Assembly (NCBI GenBank): GCA_950106755.1
Contig: OX467083.1
Span: 49,614,555-49,678,554 of the forward strand
Length of the DNA: 64,000 nt
Reading direction: 5' to 3'
Origin: Climacium dendroides
Lineage: Eukaryota > Streptophyta > Bryopsida > Hypnales > Climaciaceae
The notes under the pieces were generated by a model. The model had not been told where the DNA came from and searched no databases. It saw only the letters and a list, made by a program, of their open reading frames with translations. Position numbers and translations under genes: made by a program. Positions 36,832 through 47,187 of this stretch are shown here, one piece after another (positions within the stretch are counted from its first letter, which is position 1; the number at the start of each line of letters is the position of its first letter).

Positions 36832-38299
36832 GTAACAAAAAGATATGCATTCAAATGTAAGTTTGTTATAGCAGTCTCTTACAAACGACTATCTGTTTTC
36901 TCCTACCTTCAAAACAACACATACATCATATAATCAAACTAATTAAAAGGCACATGAATACCACATGGATGCTTAAAGTATGCTTGCTACATAACTATCC
37001 ATGGCCGGAAGCAAAGGTCATGAAAACAACTATAACACTAACCAAAATGTACAGAAAAGACAACAAATTCTAACACTCACTATGTTTCATAAACACAATT
37101 TATTCTTCACTTTCTTGCATTACTATCACAGATTCCTCTGAAGTCAATCAAAACATAATCATTAAGCCCCTTCTATTTCCTTAGAGTTTATCAATTGTGA
37201 TTGCACTCTACAAACCTATAAATAAAAACTCATGAATTTACCAGCATTTTGAAACTTGTACTCTTTTTGACCTTTGGCTGCCATATTCAAGACATAGGTA
37301 AGTGCCTTGAGCATTGTTGAATCTTTTGCAATCCAAGCGTTCCTTTAGAGACCTCCAAACAATTTTGGTACATCCAGTTAGGACCATCCACATGCCGCAC
37401 ATAATAAGATGCCTCTACAAAAAATAGAACTATATAACCTAGAGTAAATTTGACCATAAGCTTGTATACTTTCCGAATAGCCTCCACCAACGCCAAGGAT
37501 CTCGCTTTTGCATTTCGACCACATAGAAAATAATCTTGATACGCGTCCATCAAATCTGCCAATGCCAAGGATCTCGCTTTTGCATTCCGACCACATAGAA
37601 AGTAATCTTGATACGTATCCACTAAATCTGCCAATGCCAAGGATCTCACTTTTGCATTCCAACCACACAAAAAGTAATCCTCATATGCATTCACCAAATC
37701 GGAAAGATGATCTTCAATAGATTGTTTGAAAAACAAATTCCTCTCGTACTCCACCACTAGAAAATATTTGCCATCCAACTGTAAGGCAACATCTAGAATG
37801 TACTACTCAAGATTAACAACATCAATACTCTCCATTGCCCTCACTGAAGTTGGACTCAAATCTTTTGTGCATTCTGCTTGTACCCTAAGGGAGGTGGAAA
37901 ACTGAGGGGTAGCTAAAATACAACACCCCATCTAATTGTGCAAATCCAAAACAACATATAGAATGATTCTGTAGATGACCCTTACATCCTCCTCACGCTC
38001 AAGGAGTGTAGTGCCTTAAAAAATAAGGATATAGGAGCGACCAACTACTATTTTATAAGGGGGTATTACTTTTTTTTTGACATGCTATAATTATGTAATT
38101 TTCTACTTTGGATTAATAGAGAAGGAGCTTGCATTACTTATAATTCCAATTTTCTATGAATAAATGATATGGTAAATTAAATTGAAAAAAAAATTCGACT
38201 ATAGTTTTTGGCCTACATCGAACAAAGTTTTTGTACACAATGATGTAGTAAGAAATATAATGGTCTCATTGTGTTTACAAACATAGTGAGTGGGATCAG
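36832..38299 (-). repeat. right arm of the 1.5-kb inverted repeat
   Basis: Reverse complement of 32707-34245, with a deletion of roughly 70 bases where the sequence reads GTGAAGAATAAATTG (minus strand). Short GAA-rich sequence at the deletion edges suggests microhomology. Confidence 0.9.
37287..37778 (-). CDS. unknown 163-residue repeat protein (right arm copy)
   Basis: Mirror copy of 33226-33717 with the same length and three 24-residue units (37694-37479). The single residue difference is in the second unit (VDTYQDYF instead of VDAYQDYF). Near-identity of both arms means similarity alone cannot show selection. Function unknown. Confidence 0.35.
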   Translation of the reverse strand: MDGKYFLVVEYERNLFFKQSIEDHLSDLVNAYEDYFLCGWNAKVRSLALADLVDTYQDYFLCGRNAKARSLALADLMDAYQDYFLCGRNAKARSLALVEAIRKVYKLMVKFTLGYIVLFFVEASYYVRHVDGPNWMYQNCLEVSKGTLGLQKIQQCSRHLPMS

Positions 38300-40071
38300 T
38301 TTAGGTGGAAAAAGGCTAGGTTACTCTTGCTTGAGCCATTGGAGTTTGATAAACTAACCCTTCCCTAGACTTGCAACATTGTGTCCCAATTGTTGAAAAG
38401 GTTTTGAAAAAATAGAAATCAAGTACATACTACAACCAATAAAGCACAGTTTAGTCTAAACTCACATGCCTCTACCGCTTCTCAAGTTGATAAGAACGTA
38501 AGACTAGATATAGCAAAGTTTTCTAAATTTAGAAAACTCGGAAACCTCAAATTAGCCAATACCAAAGTCGCCAAATAACGGAAAAATGTTGTTAGGCACC
38601 ACTACCTGCTATTCAAAACGCAACACCTTCAGTGATGATAAAGCCTACACAAGATAGAGCAAACTAAGTGCCAAGAACAAAGTACAAAAGAAACGGAGGA
38701 AACCTTTTCTGCAAAAGCTTGAGTGATTGCACAACCACTGACTATCACAAAATCTTCTATCCTTACTACACCCAAACATAGGCCACAAAGCTCTAAGAAA
38801 CCCACACCACCACAAGGAGCAACGCCTAATAAGAACAAAGCAAGATGACAACATAATCGCTCATACACCAAAATGATAAAATAAAATGTCCATCTACGAG
38901 ATCAAATATCAACATGCATCACATGACGCACCATCTGACACCTAGATCGGTGAACGTAGGAAAGAAACATACACCAGACCTCCTTATTCTAATTCTAAAG
39001 GCTAGAAAGACTGAAACCTCTACCAAATTTAATAAGGAAATCAATTGACCAGTTTACCACAAAAGCATGTTCTCACAATTGTACATACCCTAAGCAACAA
39101 GTAAGTATACTAGAGTACGCAAAAATCATCTAAACACCATGGATCTAAAGTCTTTCTAAGATTACATACTTGCTGACATCAATATTTCTTGCATAGATCG
39201 AAGAGTACTTAATTCTTACCAGAGGCATTTTGACCTAGAATGATCATTTGTTGGTCGCAGTTGCTAATCTATTATTATAAGAACTCAAGCTTCGCTTCAA
39301 GTGGTTTCCTCACTTTTGTCCCCGAAGTAGTGGTAATTTCACTTTCTACCCCTTTGAACTCCTTGTTCAACTCTCTTATCGACTATTTCTCCACTTCAAT
39401 TTGTTGTTCCTTCGCTCCAATCTGCTCTCTAAGCTCTCTTATCTCATATTCCTTTGTTCCCATTTAGTCTTGCACTATATGTTCTACCTCCTCCTGTCCA
39501 CTCGTTTGCCGATGATCTTGGTCCATCTAAAGAAAGAAGACTCAACAGTAAATGCTGTTTCATATCTCAGCAAAAAACAATACTGGAAACCTCAACTTAA
39601 ACCACAACGGACCCCATCTAAAATCAACGGGAATCTATTTTGTGCATAACAAATAAACCCCAAATATGTTATGAACTCACTTCAAATCTTGGTTGTCACA
39701 CCAACCGGGTTGGGGTCATCGGACGTCCCGTACAGACGGACAAATCGGACGGGACGGACGAACGGTCCAGACCCCATTTCAGAATTCGAGCAAGAAATTC
39801 TGCCCAAAATCCAATTTTTTTTTAAACCTAACCGCAGATACCTGACATGGCCATTCACGTTTCAGGGAGGGCGTGGACGTTGGGTGTGGACGGATAGGCC
39901 ATGTTGAGACGTAGTTGCATGGATAAGGACAATTTTGGGCGGAGACGTACAACGCATGGGCGTCAATGTATATGTGCACACTAGAAGAAACCCGCGTTTA
40001 ACTTGACGGATTTTTTTGCGTATCATGTTACAATTTCATGTTGTTATGTCAAAAATTACGTCCAATGTAAC
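38300..40071. other. region without clear gene; one coiled-coil remnant
   Basis: Apart from a short minus-strand coiled-coil frame at 39275-39463 I see nothing coding. A GC-richer patch at 39700-39960 with ACGGAC-type short repeats (near 39725-39765) interrupts the AT-rich background. Confidence 0.45.
39275..39463 (-). pseudogene. possible coiled-coil protein remnant
   Basis: The minus strand reads MGTKEYEIRELREQIGAKEQ, then QIEVEK, a TAG, then SIRELNKEFKGVESEIT to a TAA. Heptad-like spacing and charge suggest a coiled coil, perhaps a gag remnant. Too short to assign. Confidence 0.25.
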
Positions 40072-40891
40072 ATCTTGATTCTTCTTAAACTTGGACAATT
40101 CCATCTTCGTGCAACTACTATGGCACTGCTAGTTGATTCTTCATTTCTTGATCAAGTTCGTACAACATCGAAAACGGATCCTTTAATTCTTAATATCAAG
40201 CATCGATCTTATCATGACGACAACAATTTCAAGTTATCAAACGACCTCTTGTATTTTGAAGAACGTCTATACATTCCAGAAGGCCCTCTACTTCTTCAAG
40301 TTCTTCAAACTCGACATGACTTTCCTGCTGTTGGACACTTTGGATTCAACAAGACGTTGGAACTTGTGTCTCGAGACTTTTGGTGACCTCAAATGTAGAA
40401 GGCTATTAAAGAGTTTGTACTTTCATGTGACACTTATTCAAGATCCAAAAATCCAAGACATCGACCGCATAGACTTCTTCAACCGTTACCAATTCCGAAG
40501 CGGCCATGGTCTTCAATTTCTATGGACTGTATTACGGATTTGTCTTCATCAGCATCTTTCGATTCTATTTGCGTGATTGTAAATCGTCTTACCAAAATGG
40601 CTCACTTTTCTCCATGTTAAAAAACAATTATCAGTGAAGAAACAACAAGGCTATTTTTTGACACTATCTATCAATATCATGGCTTACTTGATGATATCGT
40701 ATTTGATCGAGGATCGCAATTTGTCTCTAAATTTTTGAAGTCTCTTTGAAACCTTGAAGATGAAAATTAATCTTTCTTCTACTTTTCATCCACAAACTGA
40801 TGGACAAACAGAACGTGTAAATCAAGTGCTAGAGCAATATCTACGTTGCACCATCAACTACCAATAAGATGATTGGATTTCACATTTAACC
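40072..40891 (+). pseudogene. integrase zinc finger and catalytic core remnant
   Basis: LLYFEERLYIPEGPLLLQVL, then a zinc-binding pattern (HDFPAVGHFGFNKTLEL) and SRDFW, then in other frames FVLSCDTYSRSK, MDCITDLSSSASFDSICVIV, RLTKMAHFSPC and LDDIVFDRGSQFVS. This is the HHCC and DDE core of a Ty3/gypsy integrase broken by several stops and frameshifts. Confidence 0.75.
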
Positions 40892-41551
40892 GTGGCGGAA
40901 TTTGCGTACAACAATACCGTCCATACTTCTACTCGTAAAACGCCATTCTATGCCAACTATGGATATCATCCCAATTTTGATTTACTCAATGTTTATCAGA
41001 TGGACAATCCAGCAGTTCAAAATTTAACTTTAAGGTTATCAGAAATTCAAGAAACCATGAAACTTCATCTTCAAGAAGCTCAAGAACGTTACAAAACAGC
41101 AGCAGACACGTTGAGTACAGAATCGCCTCCATTTCAAATTGGAGACAAGGTTTGGCTTCTTCGACGCAACATTAAGACTACTCGATCATGTGACAAATTG
41201 GATTATCGACGACTAAGATCATTTCCTATAGTCAAACAAATCAATGCTATTGCCTACCGTTTAGAACATCCAATTTTTCATGTTTCTCTTTTTGAACCAT
41301 ACAGAGAGTCCAATTTACTTGGACGAAATCAACCGCCACCACCTTTCATTGAAATCAACAATAATGTAGAATACGAGGTGAAAAAAGTACTTGATTCACG
41401 AAGGCGACGTGGCAAATTGGAGTATCTTATACATTGGCGTGGCTATGAAATTAATGAGAGAACATGGGAAGCAGCAACAAATTTAGTCAACGCGCCGCAA
41501 AAAGTACAGGAGTTCCACCAAATGTATCCTGATAAATTGCGATCTATCTAA
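40892..41551 (+). CDS. integrase C-terminal part with chromodomain
   Basis: An open frame of 219 codons. It begins MAEFAYNNTVHTSTRKTPFY, the end of the integrase core. It continues through the GPF/GPY-like region (FQIGDKVWLLRRNIKTTRSC, HVSLFEPY) into a C-terminal chromodomain at about residues 160-214 (YEVKKVLDSRRRRGKLEYLI, HWRGYEINERTWEAATNL). In chromoviruses this domain guides integration to marked chromatin. The start Met is internal to the original polyprotein, so this is an open remnant, not a separate gene. Confidence 0.75.
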   Translation: MAEFAYNNTVHTSTRKTPFYANYGYHPNFDLLNVYQMDNPAVQNLTLRLSEIQETMKLHLQEAQERYKTAADTLSTESPPFQIGDKVWLLRRNIKTTRSCDKLDYRRLRSFPIVKQINAIAYRLEHPIFHVSLFEPYRESNLLGRNQPPPPFIEINNNVEYEVKKVLDSRRRRGKLEYLIHWRGYEINERTWEAATNLVNAPQKVQEFHQMYPDKLRSI

Positions 41552-41672
41552 TTAGTAGCTTCTTTAAGAAGCTTTCTCTTCTAAGGCTTGATATAAAGAG
41601 GGGAGAGTCACTACAGAAACATTCACTTCAAAACTTCAATAGTTCTTAGGTAACTACCATAGTATCTCCAAC

Positions 41673-42104
41673 ATGTTTAATTGGAGGATTTTTAGAGTCT
41701 CGTTAAAACCTGAGCTTGAACTTTCTATATCACAATTACCAGACCGACCTTTACAACTTTCAGCTTCTTTAGCACCACAACTTGAAGATGAAGATGGATC
41801 TTCGGCACAACAAAAGCGACCTCGCATAGATCAACCCTGGCACGACAATCTTCAATCCGATGTTCGAGTCTTGGTAATATTGTTGCAAGTTGGAAGTCTT
41901 GAACCCAACGGTCCAGAAATAACATTACAAGGATGTTTTGAAGGTTTGAACATTGAGCACTTTTGCCCTGGAGTTCGCCCTATAGAAGGAGGTCATGGTC
42001 ACAATTGTTGGCTCCAAGGACCAGTACATCTTCTACCACCAGAGCAAAAAATAACTTATGTTGTAAATACTCTTCTTCGTATGCTTAATTTCTTACAGAT
42101 GTGA
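41673..42104 (+). CDS. extra 143-codon ORF between chromodomain and 3' LTR
   Basis: The frame MFNWRIFRVSLKPELELSIS continues to a TGA at 42104, lying after the pol stop and 49 bp before the putative LTR start. Features include acidic EDEDGSS, then QQKRPRIDQPW, a possible nuclear-localisation-like basic patch, then hydrophobic helices. Position and orientation suggest an accessory element protein. I do not recognise it. Confidence 0.4.
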   Translation: MFNWRIFRVSLKPELELSISQLPDRPLQLSASLAPQLEDEDGSSAQQKRPRIDQPWHDNLQSDVRVLVILLQVGSLEPNGPEITLQGCFEGLNIEHFCPGVRPIEGGHGHNCWLQGPVHLLPPEQKITYVVNTLLRMLNFLQM

Positions 42105-42142
42105 AGCATACATCACACAAGCTCCTCTTGGAACTCGTTGCT

Positions 42143-42153
42143 AGAGAGGGAAG
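42143..42153 (+). other. polypurine tract
   Basis: AGAGAGGGAAG directly before TGATGTCACGG, the likely start of the chromovirus 3' LTR. Confidence 0.6.
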
Positions 42154-42457
42154 TGATGTCACGGACATTTTAGGACCTTCAAGGCTTTTTCATGGTCTTC
42201 TAGTACCTTCTAGAAACTTCCAAAGCCTTCCAGAAGCTTTTAGAGTCTTCCAGAAGCTTCCATTATGTTCCGGAAGCTTCCATAGTATTCCGGAAGCTTC
42301 CATAGTATTCCGGAAGCTTCTATAGTATTCCGAAAGCTTTCATAATGTTCTAGGAGCTTCCATAGTATTCTAAAAGATGGTATATTGCCCTGGAAGTTTC
42401 CAATAGAATTCTAGAAGCTTCCATAGAATTCTAGAAGAACCTTTTAGGTAGTAGTAT
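42154..42457 (+). mobile_element. chromovirus LTR, left part
   Basis: Begins TGATGTCACGG after the polypurine tract and is dominated by repeats of TTCCGGAAGCTTCC-type sequence. The LTR is cut by the solo LTR at 42458 and resumes at 45832 with ATATAAGAAGTCGAG. The right terminus of this LTR is not identified. Confidence 0.6.
42248..42320 (+). promoter_or_regulatory. array of four perfect heat-shock elements
   Basis: TTCnnGAAnnTTC occurs at 42248-42260, 42268-42280, 42288-42300 and 42308-42320, at a strict 20-bp period, with degenerate copies on both sides. This matches the heat-shock-factor consensus of alternating GAA blocks. In the uninterrupted LTR it would lie about 135 bp upstream of the TATATAAG at the insertion point. 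Confidence 0.55.
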
Positions 42458-45400
42458 TGTCGCAATGTAAATTTTTGGTTTTGTTTAGCTTATCTAGAAT
42501 TCAGAGCGGAAACTAGTGAAGTGGAACCGGAATTGAGTGCAAGTTGTAGGAAAATCGGATATATACACGCGAAAAATGAAATAGTGGGTAGACCGGATTT
42601 CATTCAGTTGGAAATTTCAAATTGGTCGGGACTGGAAAACCATCCGAAATTAGGGTAAATACCGGATTAGGGTTGGACCGGATGTCAAGCTGTCAAACCG
42701 GAACACAATCATTATGACCACGGCGGAGTCCTGGGACTATTTAAAGACCAACTCTGCTAGTTTTACCCCTTTCATTTCCTCGCGAGATTGGGCGCTCCTC
42801 ATGTTGTTTACAGCATTTGGTACCCTTGTGTCAGGATAGTGTGATTCAGTAGAATTCTAGTACTTCCGGTTGAAATCGGAGAGAGAAGTAAGGAACGGGA
42901 CGTGCGGCTAGGAGCGGGTGAGGTAGAATCGGTGAGGAAATCCGTGTGAGAGGAGATCCACTCCATGCCGCTGATACGTCGGGAAAAAACGGGGTCGTCA
43001 GGATCCGGTCCGGTCGAGGTGAAACTCCGGAAGATATTTCCGGCGATTCCCTCAGACGACCAGAAGAAGGACCAACTCATAGAAGACTTAGCTTCTATGG
43101 ATTGCCCGGGATTCATTGAGAAACTTTGGGGATTCCGGGAGGAGAGAATGGTGAAGGAACTCTTGGGCAAATTGTCCAATGAGTTCGATAACACCTTGAG
43201 AGGGAATCCGTCCCTTTGGACTGAGGAAGTCTAGAGAGGAGTGTATGATTTCCGAGTAGGGGGTCTTGGGATGGCTGGCTGGAAGGATGAATTCATCCGG
43301 GGGAAGTTCCATGGCGTTTCCAACCCTAAAGACGGATATGCAGTTGACGACTACATAAACGACCGACACCGTCGTCTTTTGAGGTTTCTAATTCCGATCC
43401 TTCATCCGGAGAAACCGACGAGGGTGACAATCACCTTAGGGAATACCATCTTCGGTTCCCTGAGCGGAAGCCGGAACGTGGATTGGGCCCGAATCCTTTT
43501 TGATCTGGTAACCCAGCTCATCGGGAGGGTAGGAAAGAGTAGGGCTACATCCATATGCCCGCACTTGTACCACTTGTACCACAACCATTAGCTCCTGACG
43601 GTTGATGAGGAGAAGGAGTGGAAGGCTCAAGGAGCTCTCCTGAAGTATGGTGAATCAGAAGAAGACAATGAAGCGGAATCGGTTCCAGATTTGGATCCAG
43701 AAACGGAAGAGGATGAGGAGGATGTAATGCTGCCGATCAAGCGACAGAAGACAATTCCTCCCCATGGTCGAGGAACACCTCCAGGTCATGGCCCGTCAAC
43801 TCCAGAGGAGAAACAGAAGGGTGTTATGGAGGAAGAAGTGGATCCACGGGATCCATTCAATAATTTGATTGGCATTCTTTCCAGTGTCCGGGCGGATTGG
43901 GAGGTGAAGCATCTGACCCTGCAGGCGATCGGAAGACTGGTGGATGCGCCACCAGATAGCTAGCTACCAGCGAAGGTAGCCGACTGTATCACCGATCCGG
44001 TCGAGTACCGGAGGCGGATGGAAGAAGTAATCCGACTTTAGACAAAGGCAGATATCCTGAAGGCGGAAAATCTCGTCCTGAGAGAGGATGCAGCCGCCAC
44101 GTTGGAGATAGTAGAGGAAATACGTCGGGTAGCGGATTAGGTGAAGGACATTCTTGAAGTACCCAGGGCGGCCGCCACCAAAGCCAAGCTATTCGATGAC
44201 GAAGTCCATAAGGAGAAGAAGCTATCCGGTGTTAGGATAGTAAGGATTCTCACGGACTATGCGGAGCGGGTTGAGACGGCACTGAAGGAGGTGCGGATTT
44301 CAGCGGATCGGATTGAAGAGAGCAGTCGAAAGTTGATAGGAGCTAAGGAGGTCCCTCTGTCGGAATTCTCCCTACCGAAAGAGTTTCCGGATGTGACAGT
44401 TGCTGAAGAGGAGAAGAATAAGACTCCCAAGCCTAAAATGACTGCACAGGCATCTAAACCGGCAAACACTCCAGAATCCACCGTCGATCTAGAATCCACA
44501 CTCGATTCCGGTCAAGTTGATCCAGTTCCTAAACCTGTGGATGGGGAACGGAACCGGAACCTAACTGAAATCTTCGAAGGGATGGAAGCCGAGCCGAAGA
44601 GTCCTACTTTAGGGTTAGGATTGTAGATAGTAAAAGTTTTTGTACATACTAGAGGAATTAGATTAGAACCAGATTCTATCCGGTGGATGATAGGTAGGTA
44701 GGATCAGAATTTTAGCCGGAAAATGCGGCTGGATTCCGTGGCACTTTTTGCCTTTTTGCACTTTTGTGGTGTTGTGTATAAACCTACCCTGAGAAGGGAA
44801 GAGAGAGAAAAAAACCTTCTTTTGCAAAATTCTTTGGTGTCCTCTGTTTTTGCTGTTGTATGTCTGTGCCATTAGAGTTGTGTGCCTGCTGTATGATCGG
44901 AAGTGAGGAGAGCAAAGAGAGAAGCTAAGAGTTGACATCTTCTCCCCTTGGTGTATTTTATTCTTTAAGTTTCAGTGCATGTGAGTAGGTATTAAAAGAG
45001 TTGGGAGTGCGCTTCAGTTCCTCAGCGTGTCTAGAGTTTGAGATTCCGGGTGAGAAAACCGTTGTTAGGCTAGGCAGATAGGGAGGGATTCCCTACTTGC
45101 GCTAGAACTCATGGGTGGGAAATCCGGTTGAGTGTCCGATCTTTTGTGAGGTCTTGCTGCCATACTTGGTAAATGGAATAGCTCTAGTAAGTGTTGGAAT
45201 GAACGGGTTCACTTGTAACCACCTAACTTCGCACGGATAGGAGAGGATGCCCAAGGTCGTTGTAGTATCAGAGGATCGTACGGGGGGTCTTTGTGTGACC
45301 TGCAATCCGGATTAATACCCAAGTTGTTGTAAGAGACCAAACTGGATCCGTAGTAAGTAGGAGAATAGAAGATAGAAGAGTGGGATCTTCCGCCACTATA

Positions 45401-45831
45401 AGTTACGGAAGGAGTGGTGGGCCTACCACTCTAAAAAAACTAAGGGGCGAACCCTCTGATGGTGAAACAGAGGATAAATTAAACCGAGTGGTATCCAGAA
45501 GAGTACCGTTAGGTTGGAACGGATAGGTCTACAGAGATAACCAGGGACGGAAATTATAGTCTCCCGGGGTTGTGATTGTTGTTCAGACCGGATAGTTGGT
45601 AGAACCGGAATAGTGGTGGGAAGCTAATTCTCCATTTTCCGGATTTTATAGTTTTTCCGGTAATTGACTTGAAACCAGAAGTTGGGTTTATAAGCAAACC
45701 CATCCAAAATTGTGTAATGAAGCCAAATACTTCACAGGATCTCGTGGGTTCGATCTTTAGAGTCACTTAGTTATACTTTAAAGGAGTTTTCGGGAGTATA
45801 ACAGGGAGTTTACTTACTTTGTACTACGACA
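42458..45831 (+). mobile_element. solo LTR with embedded gene (copy C)
   Basis: Begins TGTCGCAATG and ends TACTACGACA, flanked by a perfect 5-bp duplication AGTAT (42453-42457 and 45832-45836). It has the same internal plan as copy A: TATA-like box at 42738, leader motif at 42895, gene at 42965-44626, second TATA at 44776, R/U5. The insertion split the TATA box of a chromovirus LTR. Confidence 0.88.
42965..44626 (+). pseudogene. LTR-encoded protein gene, copy C (five stops)
   Basis: From MPLIRREKTGSSGSGPVEVK to KSPTLGLGL, collinear with copies A and D and about 553 codons. In-frame TAG codons lie at 43232, at about 43589, 43962 and 44039, and near 44138. Sister copies have Trp, Gln or Lys there, so most are single transitions from TGG or CAG. 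All conserved blocks (GKLSNEFDNTLRG, GKSRATSICPHLYH, VREDAA-like coiled coil) remain readable. Confidence 0.75.
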
Positions 45832-47187
45832 AGTATATAAGAAGTCGAGACTTAGGTAGTCCTCAGTCTCGACATCTTTTGAGTATTATTCTTATAATTC
45901 GAGTTCCAGCCTTGTACTCTTCTTGACTCTAATAGCAATTTTGTTCCTAGAAACTTATCTTGTCTTGTTCTCTTTGCCGTTCGTAACAGTTTATTTGGAT
46001 GACATTCTTATATATTTCAAAGATGAAAAACAACATGAAAAACATGTCAAGTTGGTCCTTGAAAAACTTCAAAACAATGGTTTATATGCAAAATTAGAAA
46101 AATGTATTTTTCATACATCTAAAGTAGAGTTTCTTGGTTGTATTGTCTCAAATAAAGGAATATCAATGGATTCTAAGAAGATTCAAGCTATGTTAGATTA
46201 GAGCACACCAGAAACGAAACGCGACGTTCAATGTTTTCTTGGTTTTGCAAACTTCTATCGAATGTTTATACAAAATTATTCACAAATTGTAGCTCCCCTT
46301 ACACGGCTTACTCGCAAGGATAAATTGGATTGGAATCAAAAAGCAGAAAAAGCTTTTCAAACATTAAAAAGGGCTTTTACTACAACTCCAAATTTAACCC
46401 ATTCTGATTTTTCAAAGCCATTTTTTATAGAGACAAATGCTTTAAATTTTGCTTTAGGAACAGTGCTATCACAATCGAGAGAAAATGAAAAACTACATCC
46501 TATTGCATTTTATTCAAGGAAATTCAATGTTGTAAAAATCAACTATGAAATTCATGATAAAGAGTTGTTTGCTATTGTGGACACTTTTGAAGAATGGCGT
46601 CATCTATTTGAGGGAGCTACCCATCAGATAACAATATATACCAATCACAAAAATCTTAAATACTTCATATCTACTCATGTATTGAATTGTTGTCAAGCTT
46701 GTTGGAATATGTCTTTATTAAGATTTAATTTTTGTATTACATATCGACCCAAAAAACAACAAGGGCTATCTCATGCTCTATTTAGACAATCCAATTTTAT
46801 GCCAAAAGCGGAAGAAGAAGCATATGATTTATAATGAACTACTCTTCTGAAGCTTGAACGTCTTCATTTACAAACAACTCATGTTTCCATTCTAGTTGAC
46901 TCTAATTTCTTAGAAAAAGTTTGAATAACCTCAAACAAAAACTCTTTTGTTTTTGATATCTGGCAACGCTTTAGAAATGGGATTGAAAATTTAAGTAAAT
47001 TCAAAATTGAAAATCAACTTTTGTATTTTGAAGAACATTTGTATATTCCTGAAGGACCTCTCCGTCTTCAAATTTTGCAAGCTTGTCATGACCTTCCAAC
47101 CATTGGACATTTTGGATACAACAAGACTTTGGAGCTCATTTTTCATGACTTTGGGTGGCCTAAAATGTAAAAAACTATTAAAGAATC
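45832..47187 (+). mobile_element. chromovirus remnant: LTR tail plus reverse transcriptase-RNase H-integrase
   Basis: Begins with the remainder of the LTR split by copy C. Internal sequence follows from about 45965 without gag or protease, so a large deletion or tandem recombination joined the LTR to the pol gene. It ends inside the integrase zinc-binding domain at 47187, where LTR copy D is inserted. Confidence 0.75.
45965..47165 (+). pseudogene. reverse transcriptase, RNase H and integrase N-terminus fragment
   Basis: Opens at the reverse-transcriptase active site (VTVYLDDILIYF), continues through GLYAKLEKCIFHTSKVEFLG and, after a TAG at about 46199, the connection and RNase H regions (FLGFANFYRMFIQNYSQIVA, HPIAFYSRKFN, NYEIHDKELFAIVDTFEEWR). 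A stop is at 46834. Degraded integrase zinc-finger sequence follows (LLYFEEHLYIPEGPLRLQIL, GHFGYNKTLEL). Same family as the copy at 40072. Confidence 0.8.

Larger units (their letters stand above)
40072..42457 (+). mobile_element. chromovirus (Ty3/gypsy) 3' half, interrupted at its LTR
   Basis: Collinear with the second copy near 46850-47187 from about 40072. It carries the integrase zinc-binding domain, integrase core remnants, the integrase C terminus with chromodomain, an extra ORF, a polypurine tract and the beginning of the 3' LTR. A solo LTR (42458-45831) is inserted in that LTR, whose remainder resumes at 45832. The gag, protease and reverse transcriptase regions are missing. Confidence 0.85.

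Noticed and set aside
41725..41925. Minus-strand frame under the chromovirus 3' ORF
   Set aside because: Shadow of the sense ORF at 41673-42104, which fits the element's orientation.
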